Below are positions 20,224-28,384 of a stretch of DNA of 35,782 bases, in pieces (positions within the stretch are counted from its first letter, which is position 1; every line of letters begins with the position of its first letter). The stretch is from positions 1 to 35,782 of the forward strand of contig NZ_WWIA01000440.1 of assembly GCF_009870065.1 (NCBI RefSeq). Reading direction: 5' to 3'. The position numbers and the translations under genes were made by a program. The notes beneath the pieces were generated by a model that was not told where the DNA came from, did not search any database, and saw only the letters and a list, made by a program, of their open reading frames with translations. The stretch comes from Streptomyces sp. SID5785 (GTDB lineage Bacteria; Actinomycetota; Actinomycetes; Streptomycetales; Streptomycetaceae).

Positions 20224-22020
20224 TTGCGCGAGTTCAGCCTTCCGGCTTTGTACGAGGTCCCTGCCGACGGCAATCTGACCGACATCGTCCGCAGAAACGC
20301 CGCGCAGCATCCCGACGTCGCCGTCATCGGCCGCAAGATCGGCGGCACCTGGCAGGACGTCACGTCCGTGCAGTTCCTGGCCGAGGTCCGCGCCGCCGCC
20401 AAGGGGCTCATCGCCTCCGGCGTGCAGCCCGGCGACCGGGTCGGCCTCATGTCCCGCACGCGCTACGAGTGGACGCTGCTCGACTTCGCGATCTGGAGCG
20501 CGGGCGCGATCACCGTCCCCGTGTACGAGACGAGCTCCGCCGAGCAGATCCAGTGGATCCTGGGCGACTCCGGCGCCGTCGCGATCCTCGTCGAGTCGGA
20601 CGCGCACGCCGCGGCCGTCGCCTCCGTCCGCGACCGGCTGCCCGAGCTGCGCCACGTCTGGCAGATCGAGGCCGGCGGCGTCGAGGAGCTGAACCGGACC
20701 GGCGCCGGCCTGCCCGACTCGGCCGTCGACGAGCGCAGCGCGATCGCCAAGGCCGACGACCCGGCGACCATCGTCTACACCTCCGGCACGACCGGCCGCC
20801 CCAAGGGCTGTGTGCTCACCCACCGCAGCTTCTTCGCCGAGTGCGGCAACGTGGTGGAGCGCCTCAAGCCGCTCTTCCGGACCGGCGAGTGCTCGGTCCT
20901 CCTCTTCCTGCCCGTCGCGCACGTCTTCGGCCGCCTGGTCGAGGTCGCCTCGCTGATGGCCCCGATCAAGCTGGGCCACGCGCCCGACATCAAGCACCTG
21001 ACGGACGAACTCGCCGCGTTCCGGCCGACGTTGATCCTCGGTGTGCCGCGCGTCTTCGAGAAGGTCTACAACTCGGCGCGGGCCAAGGCGCAGGCCGACG
21101 GCAAGGGCAAGATCTTCGACAAGGCGGCCGACACCGCCATCGAGTACAGCCGCGCGCTCGACACCCCGAAGGGCCCCTCGCTGGCCCTCAAGGTCAAGTA
21201 CAAGACCTTCGACAAGCTGGTCTACAGCAAGCTGCGCGCGGTGCTCGGCGGCCGCGGCGAGTACGCGATCTCCGGCGGCGCCCCGCTCGGCGAGCGCCTC
21301 GGCCACTTCTTCCGCGGCATCGGCTTCACGGTCCTCGAGGGCTACGGCCTGACCGAGTCCTGCGCCGCGACCGCGTTCAACCCGTGGGACCGCCAGAAGA
21401 TCGGCACGGTCGGCCAGCCGCTGCCCGGCTCGGTCGTCCGGATCGCCGACGACGGCGAGGTGCTGCTGCACGGCGAGCACCTGTTCACGGGCTACTGGAA
21501 CAACGCGGGCGCCACCGAGGAGTCGCTGGCCGACGGCTGGTTCCACACCGGTGACATCGGCACCCTCGACGAGGACGGCTACCTCCGGATCACCGGCCGC
21601 AAGAAGGAGATCATCGTGACGGCGGGCGGCAAGAACGTCGCCCCGGCCGTCATCGAGGACCGCATCCGCGCGCACGCGCTCGTCGCCGAGTGCATGGTCG
21701 TCGGCGACGGCCGGCCGTTCGTCGGCGCGCTCGTCACCATCGACGAGGAGTTCCTCGGCAAGTGGGCCGAGGACCACGGGAAGCCGGCCGGCGCGAGTGT
21801 GGCGTCCCTGCGCGACGACCCGGATCTGCTGGCCGCGATCCAGAGCGCGGTGGACGACGGGAACGCGGCGGTGTCCAAGGCGGAGTCCGTGCGCAAGTTC
21901 CGGGTGCTCGGGGCGCAGTTCACGGAGGACTCGGGGCACCTCACGCCGTCGCTGAAGCTCAAGCGGAACGTTGTGGCGAAGGACTACGCCGAGGAGATCG
22001 AGGCGATCTACCGGGGCTGA
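20224..22020 (+). CDS. Long-chain fatty-acid-CoA ligase (FadD15-like)
   Basis: The 598-residue ANL-family enzyme activates fatty acids as acyl-adenylates and then acyl-CoA. Motifs: IVYTSGTTGRPKGCVLTH (AMP-binding loop, near 180), the gate region VLLFLPVAHVFGR, GYGLTESCAATAFN (A5), GWFHTGDIG and ITGRKKEIIVTAGGKNVAP (hinge and A10 region). Length and these motifs match bacterial long-chain ligases rather than small acetyl-CoA synthetases. The start is TTG 20224, chosen for the GAGGAG 8 bases upstream. The protein begins REFSLPALYEVPADGNL, usual in actinomycetes. It converges on the GT4 gene, with a palindromic repeat between. The role is membrane lipid turnover or fatty-acid use. Confidence 0.93.
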   Translation: MREFSLPALYEVPADGNLTDIVRRNAAQHPDVAVIGRKIGGTWQDVTSVQFLAEVRAAAKGLIASGVQPGDRVGLMSRTRYEWTLLDFAIWSAGAITVPVYETSSAEQIQWILGDSGAVAILVESDAHAAAVASVRDRLPELRHVWQIEAGGVEELNRTGAGLPDSAVDERSAIAKADDPATIVYTSGTTGRPKGCVLTHRSFFAECGNVVERLKPLFRTGECSVLLFLPVAHVFGRLVEVASLMAPIKLGHAPDIKHLTDELAAFRPTLILGVPRVFEKVYNSARAKAQADGKGKIFDKAADTAIEYSRALDTPKGPSLALKVKYKTFDKLVYSKLRAVLGGRGEYAISGGAPLGERLGHFFRGIGFTVLEGYGLTESCAATAFNPWDRQKIGTVGQPLPGSVVRIADDGEVLLHGEHLFTGYWNNAGATEESLADGWFHTGDIGTLDEDGYLRITGRKKEIIVTAGGKNVAPAVIEDRIRAHALVAECMVVGDGRPFVGALVTIDEEFLGKWAEDHGKPAGASVASLRDDPDLLAAIQSAVDDGNAAVSKAESVRKFRVLGAQFTEDSGHLTPSLKLKRNVVAKDYAEEIEAIYRG

Positions 22021-22081
22021 CGCGCCTTCGCGCCGTAGCGGGTACTTGCCGGTCGGCGAGTGCCCGCTTCGTCGTGGTTGC

Positions 22082-22190
22082 TCGCGCAGTTCCCCGCGCC
22101 CCTGAAGGCATGCGGCTTCGCCGCGCCTTCCCCCATCGGAGAGATGCGGCGCGAAGCGCAGGCATCTCAGGGGCGCGGGGAACTGCGCGA
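22082..22190. repeat. Large interrupted palindrome of Streptomyces intergenic type
   Basis: Perfect 22-bp outer arms (22082-22103 and 22169-22190) contain AGTTCCCCGCGCCCCT and its complement. An imperfect inner stem follows (GGCTTCGCCGC against GCGGCGCGAAGC). The arm and its continuation (GCGACCAGCCCCCACCGG) are a motif I recognise as very common between Streptomyces genes. It lies between two convergent genes and could act as a bidirectional terminator or RNA stabiliser. Confidence 0.8.
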
Positions 22191-22226
22191 CCAGCCCCCA
22201 CCGGGCCCGCAGACGCCGACGTACCG

Positions 22227-23369
22227 CTACAACAACCCCCGCAGGCGCTCCGCCAGCAAGTCCCAGCGCCACTTCTCCTCGACCCAGGCGCGCCCCCGCT
22301 CCCCCATCCGTGCCCGAAGCTCCGGGTCCAAAAGAAGCGGCACGATGCGCTCCGCCGCCGCCTCGGGGGACCCGCCCCGCACGACCCACCCGGTCTCCCC
22401 GTCGAGCACCGCGTCCGGCGCCCCGCCGGAGTCCCCGGCGACGACGGGCAGCCCGGTCGCGGACGCCTCCAGGTAGACGATGCCGAGCCCCTCGACGTCC
22501 AGCCCCCCGCGCCGCGTCCGGCACGGCATCGCGAAGACGTCCCCGGCCCCGTAGTGCGCGGGCAGCTCCGCCCACGGCACCGCCCCGGTGAACCGCACCG
22601 AGTCCGCGACCCCGGTCTCCTGCGTGAGCCGCCGCAGCTCCTTCTCGTAGGGGCCGCCGCCGACGACGAGCAGCACCGCGTCGGGCACCTCGGCGAGGAT
22701 CCGCGGCATCGCGAGGATCAGCGTGTCCTGCCCCTTGCGCGGCACGAGCCGTGACACGCACACGACGACGGGACGGTCGCTGAGCCCGAGCCGGGCCCGC
22801 ACCACGTCGCCGCCCGAGCCGGGGTGGAAGGTCTTCTCGTCGACGCCGGGCGGCAGTTGCACCATGCGTCCGGCAGCCGCCGGGGTGAGTGCGGCCGCGA
22901 TCCGGGAGCGCGTGTACTCGCCCAGGTACGTGATCGTGTCGGTGCCCTCGCCGATGCGGCGCAGCAGTTGGCGGGAGGCGGGCAGCTGGGCCCAGCCCGC
23001 CTCGTGGCCGTGCGTCGTGGCCACGAGCCGCTCCGCGCCCGCCCGGCGCAGCGCGGGGGCCATCAGGCCGAGCGGCGCGGCGGCCCCGAACCAGACGCTC
23101 GTACAGCCGTGTTCCTTCAGGAGGTCCACGGCGCGCCGGGTGACGCGCGGGGTCGGCAGCAGCATCGTCGTGCGGTCCCGGACGACGGTGAAGGGCTGCT
23201 CGGCGTCGAACGCGGCGGTCGCCTCGACGCCCTCCCGGCTCCGCTTCCACGTGGAGGCGTAGACGACGAGCTCCCCGGGGTCCAGACGCAGCGCCATGTT
23301 GTGCAGGAAGGCCTGGATGCCGCCGGGGCGGGGCGGGAAGTCGTTGGTCACGATCAGGGTCTTGTGCAT
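22227..23369 (-). CDS. GT4 glycosyltransferase, PimB'-like
   Basis: This is a 380-residue GT-B glycosyltransferase. N-terminal FPPRPGGIQAFLHNMA is the acceptor-side loop typical of mannosyltransferases such as PimB' (second mannose of phosphatidylinositol mannosides). TTHGHEAGWAQLP follows. Donor-side motifs are VCVSRLVPRKGQDTLI and EGLGIVYLE (the EX7E motif) with PVVAGDSGGAPDAV. ATG 23369 (MHKTLIVTNDFPPRPGG) is preferred over the longer frame; TACTGT lies 8 bases upstream. It diverges from a GT87 membrane glycosyltransferase, supporting a glycolipid pathway. The exact acceptor is inferred from resemblance to PimB'. Confidence 0.85.
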   Translation of the reverse strand: MHKTLIVTNDFPPRPGGIQAFLHNMALRLDPGELVVYASTWKRSREGVEATAAFDAEQPFTVVRDRTTMLLPTPRVTRRAVDLLKEHGCTSVWFGAAAPLGLMAPALRRAGAERLVATTHGHEAGWAQLPASRQLLRRIGEGTDTITYLGEYTRSRIAAALTPAAAGRMVQLPPGVDEKTFHPGSGGDVVRARLGLSDRPVVVCVSRLVPRKGQDTLILAMPRILAEVPDAVLLVVGGGPYEKELRRLTQETGVADSVRFTGAVPWAELPAHYGAGDVFAMPCRTRRGGLDVEGLGIVYLEASATGLPVVAGDSGGAPDAVLDGETGWVVRGGSPEAAAERIVPLLLDPELRARMGERGRAWVEEKWRWDLLAERLRGLL

Positions 23370-23461
23370 CGTCGCAGACAGTACCGAACCGGCGGACGGG
23401 AACACGGCACGCCGTGGGGCGCCGTGGCCAGGGCACGGCGGCGCCGGGCATGATGACTCGA

Positions 23462-24700
23462 ATGAAGACGCGACCCCCCGCCTCGCTGCTCGTCGTCTGG
23501 GTCCTGACCAGGACCCTTCTCCTGCTGTGCGTCTTCGGGGTCGTGACGGTGCCGGGCCCGGACGTGACGAGCGACGTGTCGGTGATCTACCACGGCTGGT
23601 CCGACGTCCTGCGTACCGGAACGTTTCCGCTCGACGACGTGACCTGGCAGTACCCGCCGGCCGCCGCGGTCGCGATCCTCTCCCCCGCGCTGCTGCCGTT
23701 CCTCGAGTACGCCTCGGCGTTCTTCCTGCTGGCGTTCCTCGCGGACGCGGCCGTGTTCTTCATGCTTCTGTACGTCGCCGAGCGGCAGGGCAAGGCCAGG
23801 CGCGGGGTGTGGGTGTGGGTCGTGGGCCTGCCGCTGCTCGGGCAGACGGTGTACGCGCGCTACGACGTGATGGTCACCGCGGTCGCCGTCGCGGCGCTGC
23901 TCGCGGCGGCCCGGCACCCGCGCGCGGCCGGGGTCCTCACGGCGGTCGGCGCGATGCTCAAGGTGTGGCCGGTGCTGCTGCTGATCGGGACCCGGCGCGG
24001 CCGGGCCACCCGGGAGGCGTGGGGTGCGGCCGCGCTGACCGCGGCCGGGATCGCGGGGGTGTGCGCGCTGGCGATGCCGGGGGCGTTCGCGTTCCTGACC
24101 TTCCAGCGCGACCGGGGCACGGAGGTCGAGTCGCTGGGCGCCCTGGTGTTCCACGTGGCGCGGCGCTTCGGCTGGTCGGGGACCGTGCAGCTGAACTACG
24201 GCTCGGTGGAGTTCCTGGGCCCGTACGTGGATCTGGTCAGCGCCCTCGCGCAGGGGCTGACGGTGCTGGGCTTCGGCTGGCTGGTGCTGTGGCGGCTGCG
24301 GGCGCGCGCCTGGGGCTCGGCGACGCCGGCCGACGCGGGCCTGGTCGCGGTGCTGCTCTTCACGACGACGAGCCGGGTGATCAGCCCGCAGTACATGGTC
24401 TGGCTGGTCGGCGTCGCGGCGGTGTGCCTGCTCTTCCGGGAGAGCCGGATGACGCTGCCGGTGTGGCTGGTGCTCGCGGCGAGCCTCGTGACCTTCCTGG
24501 AGTTCCCGGTCTGGTTCGGGCACGTGGTGGCCAGCGACACCCAGGGGCTGCTCCTGATGCTGGTGCGCAACGGCCTGCTGGTGGCCGCCACGCTCAGCGC
24601 CTGCCACCGGCTGTGGCGGGCCACGGTGACCGAGCCGCGCCGCGCCGAGCGCACCCCGCTGCCCCGGCAGGCGACGGACGAGCGCTCCGTGCCCGCCTAG
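23462..24700 (+). CDS. GT87 (DUF2029) polytopic glycosyltransferase, mannosyltransferase-like
   Basis: The 412-residue integral membrane protein has about ten hydrophobic helices. GT87 members use polyprenol-phosphate mannose to extend glycolipids on the outer membrane face; PimE is the best-known example. Features: a charged first loop (GPDVTSDVSVIYHGW, with Asp candidates for the catalytic base), the WQYPPAA motif after it, LKVWPVLLL and a C-terminal ISPQYMVWLVG. The start is uncertain: ATG 23462, or ATG 23450/23453 upstream; none has a clear Shine-Dalgarno sequence, while CATGAT lies 7 bases before 23462. The stop lies in a palindrome shared with the convergent metallopeptidase gene. Confidence 0.78.
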   Translation: MKTRPPASLLVVWVLTRTLLLLCVFGVVTVPGPDVTSDVSVIYHGWSDVLRTGTFPLDDVTWQYPPAAAVAILSPALLPFLEYASAFFLLAFLADAAVFFMLLYVAERQGKARRGVWVWVVGLPLLGQTVYARYDVMVTAVAVAALLAAARHPRAAGVLTAVGAMLKVWPVLLLIGTRRGRATREAWGAAALTAAGIAGVCALAMPGAFAFLTFQRDRGTEVESLGALVFHVARRFGWSGTVQLNYGSVEFLGPYVDLVSALAQGLTVLGFGWLVLWRLRARAWGSATPADAGLVAVLLFTTTSRVISPQYMVWLVGVAAVCLLFRESRMTLPVWLVLAASLVTFLEFPVWFGHVVASDTQGLLLMLVRNGLLVAATLSACHRLWRATVTEPRRAERTPLPRQATDERSVPA

Positions 24701-24722
24701 GGCGTGAGCAGACACGCCCTAG
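24697..24722. terminator. Bidirectional hairpin holding both convergent stop codons
   Basis: CTAGGGCGTG (24697-24706), a 6-base loop and CACGCCCTAG (24713-24722) form a perfect 10-bp palindrome. The TAG of the GT87 gene (24698-24700) and the TAG of the metallopeptidase gene (complement of 24719-24721) occupy mirror positions in its arms. Only 18 bp separate the two genes. Confidence 0.65.
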
Positions 24723-25927
24723 CCGTCCCCCAGCTGCTCCTGCACGTAGGTCCGCCACCGGGCGGTGAAGTCCTGCTCGCCGATGCCGAGGATGCTCTGC
24801 AGGGCGCCCTCGACGGCCCCCGAGCGCTGGGTGTGGCCCCCGACGGCCCGGTAGAAGGCGTTGAGGCGGTCCTCGCCCCAGCGGTCCGCGATCATCCGGC
24901 AGGCCAGCCACCCGCTCTCGTAGGCCCGTGCGAGCCGGGCCGGGTCGCTGCTGAAGCCGAAGTCGCCGTCCTCGGGCAGCTGCTGCGGCGCGGTCCCGGC
25001 GCGGACGGCCCGCTGCAGCTCGGGGGCGGCCTGCCCGGGGGTGCGTCCGGCCTTGCGGTAGCCGGTCCAGTCCGCGTAGCCCTCGGACAGCCACAGCGGG
25101 GTCGCCGCCGTGGTGACCGCGCGGGTCGCCACGTGCGCCGTCTCGTGGGTGAGGACGACCTGCTTGCCGACGGTGCCGAGCACCCCGTACGCCTCCGGGT
25201 TGATGATCACGCGGTCCGCGGGCGCCGCCCCCGAGCCGCCCGCCTCGCCGGTCGTGACGGCGGCGATGCCCCGGTAGCCGGAGGCGGGCGAGCCGAGGAG
25301 CTCGCCCATGCCGTCGAGCGAGCCGGGCACCAGGACGACGACCTGGCCGGCCCACTCCTTGCCCCAGGAGTCGGTGACGGCGGGCACCGCCCGGTCGGCG
25401 AGGCGGCTGTAGCCCCGCAGCACGTTCTCCTGCTGGCCGACGCCGAGCACGAGGCTGTGCTCGCCGCGCACCGCCGTGACCTCGCCCTGCTCCCACAACT
25501 GCCGCCCCGAGCGGTCGGCGGGCTCGTCGCCGACCACGCGCCAGCGGCCGTCGGTGCGCTTGAGGGTCAGCGTGCGGCGGGTGACGACGGGCACCTTGTC
25601 GTACCCCTCGACCCGGTAGCGCAGCTCGGCGTCGGCGGTGATCCGGGAGCCGCTGCCGGAGAGCCCGTCCAGCCGGTAGGCCCAGGAGGCGAACGGGATC
25701 GCGGCGAGGTCGGTGAGCAGGTACGGGTCGGCGCCGCCGGTCGCCCGGTACGCGGCGCCGTCCCCGTCGAGGACGGCGTCGGCGCGCCGGTCGAGCACGC
25801 GCTGCACGGCGGCCCGGCGGGCGTCCACGGGCGCCGGGGCCGTGTCGCACCCGGCGAGCCCGAGGAGCAGGGCGCCGAGCGCCACGAAGCACCCCGCCCT
25901 GCTCACCGCACGCCGTCGACCAGCCAT
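24719..25927 (-). CDS. Secreted lipoprotein zinc metallopeptidase (HExxH, gluzincin-like)
   Basis: The 402-residue protein has a lipoprotein signal: basic MAGRRR, a hydrophobic core and lipobox LAGC (Cys27), so it is anchored outside the cell membrane. An NTF2/SnoaL-like region (residues about 35-135) precedes the peptidase part. The zinc site is HETAHVATR (HExxH), with the third ligand expected in EGYADW about 20 residues later, a gluzincin arrangement. Conserved YESGWLACRMIADRWGEDRL follows. Family members are often listed as peptidase M1-like or basic-secretory-like; the substrate is unknown. The start ATG 25927 has TACGAT 7 bases upstream, suggesting a leaderless mRNA. Confidence 0.82.
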   Translation of the reverse strand: MAGRRRAVSRAGCFVALGALLLGLAGCDTAPAPVDARRAAVQRVLDRRADAVLDGDGAAYRATGGADPYLLTDLAAIPFASWAYRLDGLSGSGSRITADAELRYRVEGYDKVPVVTRRTLTLKRTDGRWRVVGDEPADRSGRQLWEQGEVTAVRGEHSLVLGVGQQENVLRGYSRLADRAVPAVTDSWGKEWAGQVVVLVPGSLDGMGELLGSPASGYRGIAAVTTGEAGGSGAAPADRVIINPEAYGVLGTVGKQVVLTHETAHVATRAVTTAATPLWLSEGYADWTGYRKAGRTPGQAAPELQRAVRAGTAPQQLPEDGDFGFSSDPARLARAYESGWLACRMIADRWGEDRLNAFYRAVGGHTQRSGAVEGALQSILGIGEQDFTARWRTYVQEQLGDG

Positions 25928-25973
25928 CGAGCCGATCGTACGGCGTGCCGGCGCGGCCCACCCCGGGGCCGGT

Positions 25974-27008
25974 TCAGACGCGGGTCACGGAGGAGACGGG
26001 CATCATGCCGACCGGGTCGTAGCGGACCGGGGCGCCCGGGTGCGGGGCGTGGATGACCTGTCCGTTGCCCGCGTAGATGCCGATGTGGTGGGCGTCCGAG
26101 CCGTAGGCGACGAGGTCGCCGGGGCGGGCCTGGGACAGCGGTACCTGCCGGCCGGCGTAGCGCTGGGCCTGCGACGTGCGCGGCAGGCCCACCCCGGCCT
26201 GCGCGTACGACCACTGCATGAGCCCCGAGCAGTCGAACGAGGAGGGCCCGCTGGCGCCCCACACGTACGGCTTGCCGAGGGCGGACCGGGCGGCGGCCAG
26301 GGCGGCCGCGGCGCGGCCGGAGGCGGCGGGTCCGGCGCCGGTCAGGTCGGGACGCTCGTCGCCGCGCGAGGAGCGCTCGTACGCGGCGCGGTCGGCGTCG
26401 GGCAGGGAGTTGAGCAGCTGCCGGGCGCGGGCGAGCTTGTCCTCGACGGTGTGTTTGTGCCGGGCGACGGCCTTGCGGCTCGCGTCGAGGTCGGCGAGCT
26501 TGCGGCGGGCCTCGGAGCGCTCCTGGGCGAGGTCGCGCTGGGCGGTGCGCAGCCGGGTGAGCTCGCCCGCGTTCCGGCTGCTGATGCGGTCGAGGGTGCC
26601 CGCCCGGTCCAGGTAGGAGTCCGGGTCCGAGGAGAGCATGAGGGCGAGTGCGGGGTCGACGCCGCCGGAGCGGTACTGGGCGCCGGCCAGCAGACCGAGC
26701 GCGCGCCGCATCTCGTTGATGCGCTCCTGGCCGCGGGCCACCTGGTCCTGCGTGGCGCGCAGTTCGGTGCGCAGCCGGCCGGCCCGCTCGCCGGCCTTGT
26801 TGTACGCCTCGGTGGCCTGCTCGGCCTGTTCGTAGAGGCGGTCGACCTGCGCCTTGGTCTCGGCCGGTTCGTCCTGCGGGGCGGCGCCCGCGGGCCCGGC
26901 GCCGAGGGCGGCGGCGGCCGACGCGGCGGCCACGGTGAGGACGGTTGCGCGTGTGTTCCGGTCGAGACCGGGGAGCCGAGAGTGCGCAGTTCGGCGATGG
27001 GACCCCAC
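25974..27008 (-). CDS. Secreted NlpC/P60 peptidoglycan endopeptidase (paralogue 1)
   Basis: The 344-residue cell-wall hydrolase has a basic N-terminus and signal peptide ending near ALGAGPAGA, then a long coiled-coil region (about 50-215) as in RipA/CwlO-type proteins. The C-terminal NlpC/P60 domain has Cys in SSFDCSGLMQW, His in AHHIGIYAG and the third polar residue in IHAPHPG. It cleaves peptide stems, and the coiled coil probably keeps it inhibited until activated. The start is GTG 27008 (MGSHRRTAH), with AAGGGAG about 11 bases upstream; the frame extends further but is poorly coding. It is 208 bp from its paralogue, with which it shares the SHRR N-terminus and overall plan. Confidence 0.9.
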   Translation of the reverse strand: MGSHRRTAHSRLPGLDRNTRATVLTVAAASAAAALGAGPAGAAPQDEPAETKAQVDRLYEQAEQATEAYNKAGERAGRLRTELRATQDQVARGQERINEMRRALGLLAGAQYRSGGVDPALALMLSSDPDSYLDRAGTLDRISSRNAGELTRLRTAQRDLAQERSEARRKLADLDASRKAVARHKHTVEDKLARARQLLNSLPDADRAAYERSSRGDERPDLTGAGPAASGRAAAALAAARSALGKPYVWGASGPSSFDCSGLMQWSYAQAGVGLPRTSQAQRYAGRQVPLSQARPGDLVAYGSDAHHIGIYAGNGQVIHAPHPGAPVRYDPVGMMPVSSVTRV

Positions 27009-27119
27009 GGGACGCCGCTCTCCCTTCCGCTGACGGACCCCCGTGCTCGGGGGAAGTGCGCGCCGACAGTAGTCGGGAGGACCGGGGGCGGCCAACGATC
27101 GAACAGCGGGCGCACAGCG

Positions 27120-27159
27120 CGGCGCCCCGCCTCTGACGCAGGTCAGTGGCGGGGCGCCG
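27120..27159 (-). terminator. Strong hairpin after NlpC/P60 paralogue 2
   Basis: A 12-bp stem (27120-27131 with 27148-27159) is extended by a T-T mismatch and a further 5-bp stem (CTGAC/GTCAG) capped by a 4-base loop. It lies 57 bp after the stop at 27217. No U run follows, so it may be a Streptomyces-type stem-only terminator. Confidence 0.65.
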
Positions 27160-27216
27160 GGTCAGTACGAGGTGCCGGAATTCGCCCGAACGGGCGCGTT
27201 TTGGTGGCGCGGCGTG

Positions 27217-28245
27217 TCAGGCGACGCGGACGCCGAACTGGAAGGAGCCGATCGTGCTCATCGACTCGTAGCGCACGACGGCGCCGGGGTGCGGGGCGTG
27301 CAGCACCTGGCCGTTCCCGGCGTAGAGGCCCACGTGCGCGAGGCTGTTGAAGAAGACGAGGTCGCCCGGCTTGAGCTGGCTCATGCCGATCTTGGTGCCG
27401 TCGTTCTGCTGCGTGTACGTGGTGCGCGTGATGGAGACACCGGCCTGGCCGTACGCGAACTGCGTCAGGCCCGAGCAGTCGTACGAGTTGGGGCCGGTGC
27501 CGCCGGAGACGTACGGCTTGCCGAGCTGGGTGGCGGCCGCGCTGAGGGCGGCGCCGCCGCGCTGCGAGGCGGGCACCTCGTTGCCGAGGTCGACGCGGGA
27601 GGAGGCGGCGCGACTGGCGCGCTGCTCGTCCTGGGCCATCTTGGCGCGCTGCTCGGCGGTGAGGGTGTTCAGGAGCTTCTGGGCGGCGCCCAGCTTGCTC
27701 TGGACTTCCTTCTTCTTCTTGCCGAGCTCGGTGCGGGTCTCGGCGAGGTCCTTGAGCTTCTCGGAGGCCTCGGCGCGCTCCTGGGCCAGGGTGCGCTGCT
27801 TCTCCTGGACCTTCTTGAGCGACTGCAGCTGCTGGGCGCTGAGCGAGTCGAGCGTGGACGCCTTGTCGAGGTAGTCGTCCGGGTCGGCGGAGAGGAAGAG
27901 CTGGACCGAGGGGTCGATGCCGCCGGAGCGGTACTGCTGGCTGGCGAGCGAACCGAGGCCCGTGCGCAGGTCGTTGAGATCCTCCTGGCCGCGGGCGACC
28001 TTGTCCTGGATCTCGCCGATCTCCTTCTCGAGCTTCTTCTGCTTCTCCTTGGCCCCGTTGTAGAGGTCGGTGGCCTTGCCCGCCTCTTCGTAGAGCTTGT
28101 CGACCTTGGCCTTGACCTCGCTCTTGTCGGGCTTCGGCGCGGCGTCGGCCGCCTGCGAAGTGAGGGCCACGGCAGCGGCGGCGGTCGCGGTGAGCACGGT
28201 CACACGGGTGCGGCTCGGCTGCTTGGGTCGACGGTGGGACGCCAC
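27217..28245 (-). CDS. Secreted NlpC/P60 peptidoglycan endopeptidase (paralogue 2)
   Basis: The 342-residue paralogue has a basic start MASHRRPKQPSRTRV and a signal peptide with probable cleavage after TSQAADA. A strongly charged Lys/Glu coiled coil spans about 40-215 (KVDKLYEEAGKATDLYN to KKKKEVQSKLG). The C-terminal domain has Cys in NSYDCSGLTQF, His in LAHVGLYAG and LHAPHPGAVVRYE. The start is GTG 28245 because GAAGGAG lies 9 bases upstream; ATG 28305 is possible but adds residues not typical of signal peptides. It has its own promoter candidate, a leader of about 100 bases and a downstream hairpin, so it is probably transcribed separately from paralogue 1. Confidence 0.9.
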   Translation of the reverse strand: MASHRRPKQPSRTRVTVLTATAAAAVALTSQAADAAPKPDKSEVKAKVDKLYEEAGKATDLYNGAKEKQKKLEKEIGEIQDKVARGQEDLNDLRTGLGSLASQQYRSGGIDPSVQLFLSADPDDYLDKASTLDSLSAQQLQSLKKVQEKQRTLAQERAEASEKLKDLAETRTELGKKKKEVQSKLGAAQKLLNTLTAEQRAKMAQDEQRASRAASSRVDLGNEVPASQRGGAALSAAATQLGKPYVSGGTGPNSYDCSGLTQFAYGQAGVSITRTTYTQQNDGTKIGMSQLKPGDLVFFNSLAHVGLYAGNGQVLHAPHPGAVVRYESMSTIGSFQFGVRVA

Positions 28246-28354
28246 GAAGGCGAGCTCCTTCTTCCTCCAGCCGCCCACAGACACCCGGTGGGCGGTGCCC
28301 TCCACCGTCGCTCACCTCATGAGAGCGATCACCCGAGCGGAGGTTCGAGGCCCG

Positions 28355-28384
28355 ACCCTAGTGACCTTCTTGTGATCAGTTCAA
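28355..28384 (-). promoter_or_regulatory. Candidate promoter of NlpC/P60 paralogue 2
   Basis: On the minus strand TTGAAC (28379-28384), an 18-bp spacer and TAGGGT (28355-28360) match a housekeeping sigma promoter. Surrounding DNA (28370-28470) is the most A/T-rich stretch in the window, including AGATTTTTCTCG. The leader to the GTG is about 100 bases and holds a GGGCACCGCCC-type hairpin. Confidence 0.5.

Noticed and set aside
28246-28345. ydaO (c-di-AMP) riboswitch before the NlpC/P60 gene
   Set aside because: Such switches often precede wall-hydrolase genes in Streptomyces, but I could not find the conserved core elements here.
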